Under the pieces are notes generated by a model. The model saw nothing but the letters and a program-made list of their open reading frames with translations, had not been told where the DNA came from and did not search any database. A program made the translations under genes and the position numbers. DNA of 64,000 nt. It comes from Aphidius gifuensis. Its lineage: Eukaryota; Arthropoda; Insecta; Hymenoptera; Braconidae. The stretch is taken from assembly GCF_014905175.1 (NCBI RefSeq), contig NC_057793.1:15144173-15208172 (forward strand). The letters are read 5' to 3'. Below are positions 22,641 to 32,942 of this stretch, in pieces; position 1 is the stretch's first letter; each line of letters opens with the position of its first letter.

Positions 22641-24000
22641 AAACAATAATGATAATAATAGGTGATTGGTCTTCCAACAATCATTTAAATCTCTGTTAAT
22701 ATTTTAATAATAAATAATAAAGTATTTGTATCTCCTTGTGTTTATTTGAAATATATTTACTAAGTCTATGATAAAGAACTGTGTAAACGCTCATTGACAA
22801 ATATACAGGTTTATAATTTGTTTCAACAATAAATTGGTTTGTCCTGCATAATTAAAGTTATTAATATTATTTAATATCAACTCATTAATTAATAAATATG
22901 GTTATAATAATCATAACGAAAAAAATAAATCCTTACGTTCCGAATAACACAACCATTTGTTGACCCCAGAGAGACCGGAAAGTAGTTGTTTTTCTTTTAT
23001 GAATAAACTATAATAAAAATTATAAATTTTAAATATTACACGGTTTTTTTTGGCTACTTCGTGAGTCAACATAATTTCAAACGTCATGCAATTAAGATAT
23101 TAATTTTAAATTTTTTTTTATACTTTAAAAGACAATAATTTAAGCAAAATAACTTATAAAAAAAAAAATAAAAATATATTTTACTTTTGCTCTTTATAAA
23201 TTACTATGAACAATAATGATAATAATAAGTGATTGGTCTTCCAATAATCATTTAAATTTCTATTAAGATTTTAAATAATAAATAAAGTATTTATCAACCC
23301 CTTATTGTTTATTTAAATAGTCTATGATAAAGAACTATATATAAACATTCACTGATGAATATACAGAGTATTATAATTTATTCTAACAATAAATTTGTTT
23401 TCCGGCATAATTAAAATTATTAATAAATATTATTATTGTTAATATCAACTCATTAATTACTGAATATGGTTATAATAATCATAACCAAAAACAAATGATT
23501 ACGGTTAGAATAACAACCGTTTTGTTGATCCCAGAAGGACCAGAAAGTGGTTGTTTTTCTTTTATGAATAAACTATAATAAAAATTATAAATTTTAAATA
23601 TTACACGGTTTTTTATGGCTACTTCGTGAGTCAACATAATTTCAAACGTCATGCAATTAAGATATTAATTTTAAATTTTTTTTTAAATACTTTAAAAGAC
23701 AATAATTTAACCAAAGCAACTTATAAAAAAAAAATATTTTTTTTTTATTTTGCTATGGCTTGTTATGAATTATGATAATAGGTGATTGTTCTTCCAACGA
23801 TCATTTAAGTCTCTGTGAATATTTTTCTCTTTATACTAAACAATAAAACATTTAATTATCCTCTTATAAATATATAAATAAATTACAAACAATAGTAACC
23901 AAAAATAAACTGTGGAATAATTTTAATATTTTTGTGTTACAACATTAAATAATTTAAAGATAAACAACAAAATTTATTAATTGTTTTATTTAGATAAATC
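22640..24000 (+). repeat. Leader: ~560-bp tandem repeat, 2.5 copies
   Basis: The phrase GGTGATTGGTCTTCCAACAA and near variants recur at ~22660, 23230 and 23782. They are followed each time by ATTTAAAT, AATAAAGTATTT and, in the first two, CTTTTATGAATAAACTATAA and GGCTACTTCGTGAGTCAACA. Copies 1 and 2 are close; copy 3 is truncated and diverged. No coding potential. Confidence 0.8.
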
Positions 24001-24189
24001 AACAATATATATTAACAAATTACTGTCGAATCAATAAGAAAATTTTTTTTTTAAATTCAATTAAAGGTCACAGTTTAAAAATATATATATTAACTGCCCC
24101 GTTATTAATAGTTTTTTTATATATAAATATAAACATTAATAAAATTTATAATATCAATAAGTAAGGGGTTGTGCAAAAAACAACTCAAG

Positions 24190-24234
24190 TCTGTAATATT
24201 TGTTTTTTTTATATATATATATATACATATGTAT

Positions 24235-24266
<32 letters not shown>
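24190..24266. repeat. (TA)n microsatellite
   Basis: Runs of TATATATATA interrupted by CATATG and CATATA directly upstream of the GC-rich island. Confidence 0.85.
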
Positions 24267-24520
24267 CGGGCATCACAGAAATTTAAACGAGAAAAACACG
24301 ACACGCGGAGGGAAATTGAACTAGGGGAGAAGTTCAGACATCTTGGGAAACCGCCATATTTTCCAAGGCCCAAACCCCTCCCCTATATAGGCGTGACTAG
24401 AGCGTTTGGAAAAGCGGGACTAGCCAACGCTTAAGGGTGGGCCCTAGCAACCCTTAGCCGCCATTGAAAAATGCAATGGCTGTGCATCCCCCTAAAGTCG
24501 GCCGTCAAATGCGTCCTTTT
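24266..24520. promoter_or_regulatory. GC-rich island in the leader, TATA-bearing
   Basis: A 250-bp stretch of balanced base composition inside very AT-rich DNA. It contains ACACGCGGAGGG, CCTCCCCTATATAGGCGTGA (TATA-like CTATATAG near 24381), AAGGGTGGGCCCTAGCAACC and GCCGCCATTGAAAAATGCAA. It could be an internal promoter, a captured promoter or a small nested element. No ORF of note, and no inverted termini that I can see. Confidence 0.4.
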
Positions 24521-25790
24521 TAAATTTAAATAATTATTATTAAATTTTATATAATATTATTTAAATAATCAATAGTAAATATTTACGTTTTAAATATTTA
24601 CTATTTATACAACAATAATTAATAAAATTTTTTTTAAATAATCGAGGGATTGATTTTCCCCTGTTAAATATTTGTTATTTATATAATAATAATTAATAAA
24701 ATTTCGAGTTCTTGTGAATAATCGATAATTCAAGTTTTTAATTTTTTTTTATCAACACAATTTTAATATCAATCCAATGGGAATAATCGATAGATTAATA
24801 TCCCCTTTTAAATATTTATTATATTACACGGTATTTAATTAATAAAATTTCGATTTTGTTTAAACGATCGATAGTTAATATTTATTTTTAAATTTATACA
24901 ACAATAATTATTAAAATTTTAATTTTAATTTTTAACAGTTGATAGTTTAATAATCATTTTTTTTTGAATATATTATTTACACAATAATATCAATTTTATT
25001 TAATTAATCGATAGTTTAATATCATTCCTCTTAAATATATACCATTTACAGTATAACAATTAACAATAATATCAACTTTAGTGAAATAAACGGAATAAAT
25101 AAATTTTTTTTATTATTAATTTTTTTTCCCTTTTATACCCTTTTATAAATAATATTAATAGACAAGGTAATAAATAAATAATAACAATATAGTATTGTTG
25201 TTTAACAATTGTAACAATTACTTTGAAAAAAAAATAATATAGATACCATCTTATAATCGCCGGTAAAACAGGCATCCAAAATAGACAAGTTGTCTAGGAA
25301 TTACCGACGGCCGCAAATATATATATATTTTACCTTCAGTGTAAATATTTTTGAAAATTCAATATCCTCTTTTAAAGATTTACTATTTAGACAGTAACAA
25401 TTTATGAAAATTGTTAATTTTACATACGCAGTAATAATCTATAAAACATCGATTTTGTTTTAATTGATAATTCAAAATTTTTTTTTTATTCAATATTTAA
25501 ACAATTTTAATTAACAAGATATCGGGTTGTTTTAATAATCGATAATGAAGAATATTTTTTTTATATATTCAACATTTAAACAAGTTTAATTATAAAATAT
25601 CGTATTTGTAATCGATACATTATTATTACGGTTTAAATATTTATTAACCTATACGTTTTGATAAATATAACAACGGTTTTTATAATCGATAAATTATTAT
25701 TGCCCGTTAATTATTTAATTACTTATTATTAGTCCCTTTTTAATATTTTAACATTTATACATTTTTTTTTATAAACAATCGATCTTATTT
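24521..25790 (+). repeat. Leader: degenerate ATCGATA-containing repeats
   Basis: Diverged copies of the motif AATCGATA followed by TTAATATC and CAACAATTTT. They appear to be decayed edge units of the well-ordered array that follows. No gene. Confidence 0.55.
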
Positions 25791-27480
25791 TCAATAATCG
25801 ATATATTATTATTCCCTTTTTTATATACAACATTTAAATATTTTTAAAAAAATAAACAATCGAGTTTATTTTCAATAATCGATATATTATTATTCCCTTT
25901 TTAATATACAACATTTAAACATTTTTAAAAAAATAAACAATCGAGTTTATTTTCAATAATCGATATATTATTATTCCCTTTTTAATATACAACATTTAAA
26001 CATTTTTAAAAAAATAAACAATCGATTTTATTTTCAATAATCGATATATTATTATTCCCTTTTTTATATACAACATTTAAATATTTTTAATAAATAAACA
26101 ATCGAGTTTATTTTCAATAATCGATATATTATTATTCCTTTTTAATATACAACATTTAAACATTTTTAAAAAAATAAACAATCGATTTTATTTTCAATAA
26201 TCGATATATTATTATTCCCTTTTTTATATACAACATTTAAATATTTTTAATAAATAAACAATCGAGTTTATTTTCAATAATCGATATATTATTATTCCCT
26301 TTTTTATATACAACATTTAAATATTTTTAATAAATAAACAATCGATTTTATTTTCAATAATCGATATATTATTATTCCCTTTTTTATATACAACATTTAA
26401 ATATTTTTAATAAATAAACAATCGAGTTTATTTTCAATAATCGATATATTATTATTCCCTTTTTTATATACAACATTTAAATATTTTTAATAAATAAACA
26501 ATCGAGTTTATTTTCAATAATCGATATATTATTATTCCCTTATTAATGTACAACATTTAAACATTTTTAATAAATAAACAATCGAGTTTATTTTCAATAA
26601 TCGATATATTATTATTCCCTTTTTAATGTACAACATTTAAACATTTTTAATAAATAAACAATCGAGTTTATTTTCAATAATCGATATATTATTATTCCCT
26701 TATTAATATACAACATTTAAACATTTTTAAAAAAATAAACAATCGAGTTTATTTTCAATAATCGATATATTATTATTCCCTTTTTAATATACAACATTTA
26801 AACATTTTTAAAAAAATAAACAATCGAGTTTATTTTCAATAATCGATATATTATTATTCCCTTTTTAATATACAACATTTAAACATTTTTAAAAAAATAA
26901 ACAATCGATTTTATTTTCAATAATCGATATATTATTACTCCCTTTTTTTATATACAACACTTAAATATTTTTAATAAATAAACAATCGAGTTTATTTTCA
27001 ATAATCGATATATTATTATTCCCTTATTAATATACAACATTTAAACAATCGATTTTTAATTCAATAATCGATATATTATTATTCCCTTTTTAATATTTTA
27101 ACATTTAAACATTTTAAAAAATAAACAATCGAGTTTATTTTCAATAATCGATATATTATTATTCCCTTTTTAATATTTTTACATTTTAACATTTTTAATA
27201 AATAAACAATCGAGTTATTTTAAATAATCGACATATTATTATTCCGATTTTAATAATTTAACATTTACAATCGAATTTATTCTTAATAATCGATATATTA
27301 TGATTCCCATTTCAATACTTTAACATTTACACATTTAATAAACAATCGAGTTTATTTTAAATTATCGATATATTATTATTCCTATCCCAATATTCAACAT
27401 TCATACGTTTTTAATAAATAAACAATCGATATTTTTTCTTTATATATAATCGATATATTAATTGTCCCATTTCTAATACT
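25790..27480 (+). repeat. Leader: ~80-bp satellite, ~20 units, each with AATCGATATATT
   Basis: The unit is CAATAATCGATATATTATTA, TTCCCTTTTTAATATACAAC, ATTTAAACATTTTTAATAAA, TAAACAATCGAGTTTATTTT. ATCGATATATT recurs at 25799, 25880, 25961, 26042, 26122 and so on, a spacing of 80-82 bp, until about 27000. Units from ~27050 on are shorter and decayed. Each unit holds an ATCGATA core and a second CAATCGA site. Units alternate between GAGTTT and GATTTT and between TTTTTTATATA and TTTTTAATATA. Confidence 0.9.
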
Positions 27481-27899
27481 CAACATTTATACGCTGTCAA
27501 TAAATAAATAACCGAGGTTACTTTGAAAATCGACATATATTCAACATATACACATCGTTAATATAATACGACATCGATTCTGTTTTTATAATCGATAAGC
27601 AAAATTTTTTTTTATTTTATACATTCAAACATTTAAAACAATTTTATCTAACGAAATATCGATTTTGTTTTAATAATCGATAATTTAAATATTTGACTTT
27701 TAAACAATTTTAATTAACAAAATATCGATTTTGTTTTTTTTTTCAATAATTTAATATTTTTATTTATTAAATATTAAATAGTTAAACAATTTTAAGTAAC
27801 AATAAAATCGACTTTATTTAATTTGAATAAATAAATATTTTTCTTTGATTATTACAAGAAAAGATATATATATTATAATAAGATATATATTATAATAAT

Positions 27900-29656
27900 A
27901 ATTTTCACCCGTACTTGGATTCGAACGCTAGCATGCGTGTGGAAATTTAAATTTCTTTAGAAAAAGTTAATAAACTGCTCATATCATTTATTGATATAAT
28001 ATGAGTACTATTTTTATAAATTATTAGATTAAAATCTAATTCCCCAAATTTTCTTAAAAATTATTTACAAAACTTTTACCGATATTTGGATCTAAACGCT
28101 AGCATGCGTGTAGAAATTTAAAATTTTTCCAGAAAAGTTAATAGACTACTTATATCATTCACTGATATAATATTAGTACTATGCCTATAAATTATTAAGA
28201 AAAAATTGATCTTTTCAAATTCCCTTTAAACCTATTTACAATTTCTTTATCATTAACTGCCCATACGTAGACTCGAACGCTCGAATGCGTATAAGAAATG
28301 GGATAATTCGCTGTTTGATAAATAAAATATTTCAAATCATTAATTGACACAGAATTAATATTATTCTCATAAATACTAAAATAAAATTTAATTAAGAAAA
28401 ATTTAAACAATTTAAATTTTTAATTATTTACAAAAAACATTGCTTTTACTGGGACTCGAACCCACGTCTATGTTAAAATCATTTGCTTTTACAAGTAACA
28501 AACTATTCAAATAGTTATGAATATAAAATTAATATTATGCTTATGAATTTTAAAATAAAATTTAATTAATTAAAATTTAAACAATTTAAATTTTTTTTAT
28601 AAAAAAAAAAAAAAAAAAAAAAACATTGCTTTTACTGGGACTCGAACCCACGTCTATGTTAAAATCATTTGCTTTTACAAATAACAAACTATTCAAATAG
28701 TTTATGAATATAAAATTAATATTATTCTTATGAATTTTAAAATAAAATTTAATTAATTAAAATTTAAACAATATAAATTTTTAATTTTTTACAAAAAAAA
28801 AAACATTGCTTTTACTGGGACTCGAACCCACGTCTATGTTAAAATCATTTACTTTCACAAGTAATGAACATGTCAAATAGTTTATGAAAATAAAATTAAT
28901 AGTATTCTTATAAATTTAAAATAAAATCCAATTAATTAAAGTTTAAACAATTTAAATTTTAATTATTTACAAAAAAAAAAAAAAAACATTGTTTTTACTG
29001 GGATTTGAACCCACGTCTATCTTAAAATCAATTTCTTTCACAATTAATGAACTATAGATACAAAATTAATATTATTTTTATAAATTTTAAAATCAAATTT
29101 AATTAATTAAAGTTCAAACACTTTAAATTTTACCAAATTACACAAAAAAAAAAACATTGTGTTTACTGGGATTTGAACCCACGTCTATCTTAAAATCAAT
29201 TTCTTTTACAATTAATGAACTATAGATACAAAATTAATATTATTTTTATAAAATTTAAAATCAAATTTAAGTAATTGAAGTTCAAACACTTTAAATTTTA
29301 CTTAATTACAAAAAAAAAAAAAAAAAAAACATTGTGTTTACTGGGATTTGAACCCACGTCTATCTTAAAATCAATTTCTTTCACAATTAATGAACTATAG
29401 ATACAAAATTAATATTATTTTTATAAAATTTAAAATCAAATTTAAGTAATTGAAGTTCAAACACTTTAAATTTTACTTAATTACAAAAAAAAAAAAAAAA
29501 AAAAAACATTGTGTTTACTGGGATTTGAACCCACGTCTAACTTGAAATTATTTTCTTTCACAATTAATGAACTATAGATATAGAATTAATATTACCTTTA
29601 TAAATTTTAAAATTAAATTTAATTGATAAAAATTTAAACACCTTAAATTTTACTTA

Positions 29657-29688
<32 letters not shown>

Positions 29689-29950
29689 CAAACATCGCCT
29701 TATTGGGATTTGAACCCACATTCCGTTTAAAATTATTTTCTTTGGCAACTAATGGATCATTCAAATAGTTTATGGATACAGAATTAATACTATTCCTATA
29801 AATTTGAAAATTAAAATTAATTAATTGAAATTGAACTTGTTTGAATTTTTCATTTAGAAAAAAAAAACATTGCCTTTACTGGGATTCGAGGTTGAAATCA
29901 TTTCTTGTACAATTAATGAACATTTCCAATCACCTATTAATACAGAATTA
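27900..29950 (-). repeat. Leader: ~180-bp array of 12 antisense tRNA T-arm / B-box units
   Basis: On the minus strand each unit has a T-arm-like sequence (GTGGGTTCGAGTCCCAG or GTGGGTTCAAATCCCAG) ending in ...AACAATG, followed by a T run of 8-30. Plus-strand positions of the core GGRWTYGAACC are ~27917, 28088, 28269, 28451, 28637, 28817, 29000, 29168, 29343, 29520, 29705 and 29881. Units 1-3 are a diverged subfamily with GCTAGCATGCGTG. No complete cloverleaf can be folded, because the acceptor 5' half is missing. These are tRNA-derived 3' halves rather than tRNA genes. B box plus oligo-T is the layout of an RNA polymerase III unit. Confidence 0.8.
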
Positions 29951-30241
29951 GAGTATTCTCAGAAATTTTTGAATATAAATAATAAATTTTTTTTTATTAT
30001 TATTTTTACCCTTCTTGAATTTTTGTTTTTTTTTTACTTTACAAAATTTTATAAATCATAGTTTGAGTTTATAATAATTTTTATTGATAAACTGATTACA
30101 AATTTGGGGGGAATAAATAATAAAAACATTGACAAACAACAATAATCTTGCAACGAAATTCCCGTTATCGTATTTAATGGATGGTGGTCCTTATTTAGTC
30201 ACATAAATTTTGGCATAGAATAAAAATTGTAATAATCTCTA
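29951..30241 (+). other. End of leader, purine tract before first ORF
   Basis: AT-rich spacer. GGGGGGAATAAATAATAAAA begins at 30106. No ORF of significance. Confidence 0.4.
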
Positions 30242-31210
30242 ATGTCGAGTAAAAAAACGGAAATAAGCCAACCCGTAAAAAGATATAATCTTAGACAAAG
30301 AGGGGAATTATACTACGGTCCAGACAGAACAAAACTGTCAGAGGCAAAAACACGATCAATTCAAAAGAGAAATAGCTTAAAAAATTTGGTATTACGAAAA
30401 AATCAATTCAAAAACGGGGTAAACGAAAGTTTCAATTTAATAAACTTGAATACACCATTAAATCCATTTAACTCGAATTTCGAGACAAGATTATATCAAG
30501 AAGAATCAGAAAAATTAAGATTCGAGCTTGAAGAAGAAAGGAAAAATAAAGAAATTTCCGAACTTAAACAGAAAACTGAGTTAGAGCGTCTAGAATCAGA
30601 AAAATCTGAATTGGAACGCAAAAACAAAGAAATAAACCACGTCTGGAGCCAAAAACTCGAAGTAGACCGTCTCGCAAAAGAAAAATTTGAAAAAAACCAA
30701 GAACCTAAAGTTTTTGGCGAGAACGTTAAGACCAATTCAATTTGGCAAAGTTTTGGTTCACTAGCTAAATCATTTGTCACCAATAAACAAAGCCAAGAAA
30801 TTAAAAATCAAATAGATAAAGAAATTCTAGAGAAAATACCATCGCCGTTAGAAAACGTAAATGAAACGCACGAACCTGAATCAAACAAATTTACATTTAA
30901 TACCCCAATAAAAGTTCAGATTAATGCGCCCACAATAAATATACACCATCACAACGACTCAATTATAACCAACGACGGCGACAATTATAACAACAGCCCC
31001 AGTAATTATATTGCAAGAAACACCAGGTTGCCAGACAGCAGTAGCAGCGACAGCAAGAGTGACGCATCAATTGAACAAGAACAAGAAATATTGATAGAAG
31101 AATTGGAAGAACAATATTGGGAAGACGAACTTTCTCAACAAATTGCACAATCACAAATACTGATAGCTGGTATTGATCTTGAAAATACAAAGAATAAAGA
31201 AAAGAATTGA
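30242..31210 (+). CDS. LTR-element ORF1: coiled-coil, acidic-tailed protein upstream of gag
   Basis: 322 codons with ATG at 30242. The basic N-terminus (residues 1-60) is followed by a strong Glu/Lys/Leu coiled coil (~85-150, with EEERKNKEISELKQKTELER). A middle segment contains WQSFGSLAKSF. The C-terminal third has an Asp/Ser-rich patch (DSSSSDSKSDAS) and Glu/Gln-rich helices. It ends TGA at 31208-31210 in the frame one base ahead of gag. The gag frame is open from 31198, so the two overlap by ~13 nt. It may be a separate protein or the N-terminal part of Gag made by a -1 shift. I do not recognise a domain. Gene order resembles that of a matrix-like or regulatory protein, but this is inference. 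Confidence 0.75.
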   Translation: MSSKKTEISQPVKRYNLRQRGELYYGPDRTKLSEAKTRSIQKRNSLKNLVLRKNQFKNGVNESFNLINLNTPLNPFNSNFETRLYQEESEKLRFELEEERKNKEISELKQKTELERLESEKSELERKNKEINHVWSQKLEVDRLAKEKFEKNQEPKVFGENVKTNSIWQSFGSLAKSFVTNKQSQEIKNQIDKEILEKIPSPLENVNETHEPESNKFTFNTPIKVQINAPTINIHHHNDSIITNDGDNYNNSPSNYIARNTRLPDSSSSDSKSDASIEQEQEILIEELEEQYWEDELSQQIAQSQILIAGIDLENTKNKEKN

Positions 31211-31329
31211 ATACGAATACAAATCGAGTTACATTCAATAATCTAAATAAGGGAAGTAAGTACAGCTATAATAATAGTACGGGTAATTCCAATATTAGAT
31301 CCGGACAAAGAACTCCAGCAAGTAACACA

Positions 31330-32883
31330 ATGGCGGACCAAGCAGCAAGAAGATTAGCAGAGATCCAAGAAACAACTCATCTTATGACTCTTATGAACAA
31401 ATTATGTAAAAATATTTCCAGTTATACAGGTAAGTCTCAAGAACTCACAAAATTCAGAATAGAATGTGAGGAAAGCCGAGACTATGTGGGTAGAGATCTA
31501 GAAAAGAGTCTGGTCGAAATGATAGTACGTACCAAAGTAAGTAGAGAGGTACGTGACGACATGACCAAAAAGAAATTTGAAAGCATTGACGAATTGATGA
31601 AAGCACTCAGGGAATTGATAAGCAAAACCAAAAACGAAAAAGTGTTAATTGGTGAGGCTTTCAAACTTGTTCAAAAAAATAATGAACCCGTGAGAAACTT
31701 CGTCAAAAGAATCCGGGAATGCACAAACTTTATTGAAGAAATGCATGTACCCATAGAAAACGAAAGACCAGAACAGATCAAAAACGAAATGAAAGAACTA
31801 GCAAAAGATGTACTAAGGTCAGGAATCAAGCCTGAGCTTGGAGATTACATAAACTGGAATGAAAGTAATGAAAATATTATACAACAAGCAGCAGAAAGAG
31901 AAGAAGAATTGGCCAGAAGGGCAACGTTAGGCAGGGAAGAAATAAAGAAAAGAACTTTTGAGGTCAATTTTTGCCAATTATGTCAAGAAAAAGACCATAT
32001 AGCACCACAATGCAAATTAGCTAAACCTCAAATGACAATTGAGGAAAAGCCTACAATATTAAAAGAAACAAAGATATGTTTCAAATGCAGACAAAGGGGA
32101 CATTTTGCAAATGAGTGTACCCAAGACTTTGTCAATGTGAAGCAGTGTACAAAATGTAATGGTAAAAACCATTCAGAACAAGAGTGTTGGAGTAATAAAA
32201 ACCAACAAAAATGCCAATTGTGTGACAGTACGCAACACATAGCAAAAACTTGCCCAACAATCATGCCAAAACTAGAAAATGACAAGGTGTGTCAGATTTG
32301 CAACATTAAAGGTCATGACGCAAAAACTTGCTACAAGATTGGAAATTATACCAGACAACAACAAAACTATGCTCCACCAACATGCCAAATATGCGGAATA
32401 AAGGGACATGCTGCAAGAAACTGTGGAATGCAACGAGAAAATCAACAACGTCCTCAAGTAAAATTCAATGAAAAACCAACACCGATGTGGAACCAACGTC
32501 CAACCTGCCAATTATGTAATATAACTGGGCACCAAGCAAAAGATTGCAATCAGCAACGACGACCAAACTACAATGGTTATAATAATGGAAGCAACAATGG
32601 GTATAATAGGGGTTACAATAATGGTAATAATAATGGCTATTATAATGGTAATAATAATGGCTATTATAATGGTAATAGAAATGGCTACAACAATAATTAT
32701 ATAAGTGGTAATAATAATGGTAATAATAATGGTAACATTGGTGGTAATAATTATGCGGATAATAGAAGAGACGGTTCGATTCGAGGTTGTGATTTTTGTA
32801 AAGGTGATGACCATATAGAAATTAATTGCGTTAAGAAAAAATTCCAACAAAGAGTGCAGGGAAACTTGCAACCGTCCCTCTAA
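31330..32883 (+). CDS. gag: Gag polyprotein with eight CCHC zinc knuckles
   Basis: The first ATG in the frame is at 31330; the frame itself opens upstream at 31198. Residues ~15-210 form a helical, capsid-like region (KFRIECEESRDYVGRD, AFKLVQKNNEPVRNFVKRIR). Then come eight C-X2-C-X4-H-X4-C knuckles between 31972 and 32829, from CQLCQEKDHIAPQC to CDFCKGDDHIEINC. The seventh and eighth are separated by an Asn/Gly/Tyr-rich low-complexity stretch (~32565-32760). Gag normally packages element RNA. One to three knuckles are usual, so eight is exceptional. The stop is TAA at 32881. The pol frame is open from 32835, and the A6 run at 32836-32841 would allow a -1 shift into it. Confidence 0.92.
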   Translation: MADQAARRLAEIQETTHLMTLMNKLCKNISSYTGKSQELTKFRIECEESRDYVGRDLEKSLVEMIVRTKVSREVRDDMTKKKFESIDELMKALRELISKTKNEKVLIGEAFKLVQKNNEPVRNFVKRIRECTNFIEEMHVPIENERPEQIKNEMKELAKDVLRSGIKPELGDYINWNESNENIIQQAAEREEELARRATLGREEIKKRTFEVNFCQLCQEKDHIAPQCKLAKPQMTIEEKPTILKETKICFKCRQRGHFANECTQDFVNVKQCTKCNGKNHSEQECWSNKNQQKCQLCDSTQHIAKTCPTIMPKLENDKVCQICNIKGHDAKTCYKIGNYTRQQQNYAPPTCQICGIKGHAARNCGMQRENQQRPQVKFNEKPTPMWNQRPTCQLCNITGHQAKDCNQQRRPNYNGYNNGSNNGYNRGYNNGNNNGYYNGNNNGYYNGNRNGYNNNYISGNNNGNNNGNIGGNNYADNRRDGSIRGCDFCKGDDHIEINCVKKKFQQRVQGNLQPSL

Positions 32884-32942
32884 GCGAGGAGGGACGGCGT
32901 AAACAAATAATTAAGGAAATAAATAGTAAAAATATTGCAACT

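Noticed and set aside
24171..24434. 87-codon ORF across the TA repeat and GC island
   Set aside because: The first half is microsatellite translation and no conserved protein is evident.
25790..27480. CRISPR-like array
   Set aside because: Units vary in the supposed spacer only by decay and are contiguous satellite; the context is an animal retroelement.
27900..29950. True tRNA genes
   Set aside because: Only the T-arm half is present; no acceptor 5' strand, D-arm or convincing anticodon arm can be paired.
32512..32871. Minus-strand Ile/Thr-rich ORF
   Set aside because: Antisense of the Asn/Gly/Tyr-rich Gag tract.
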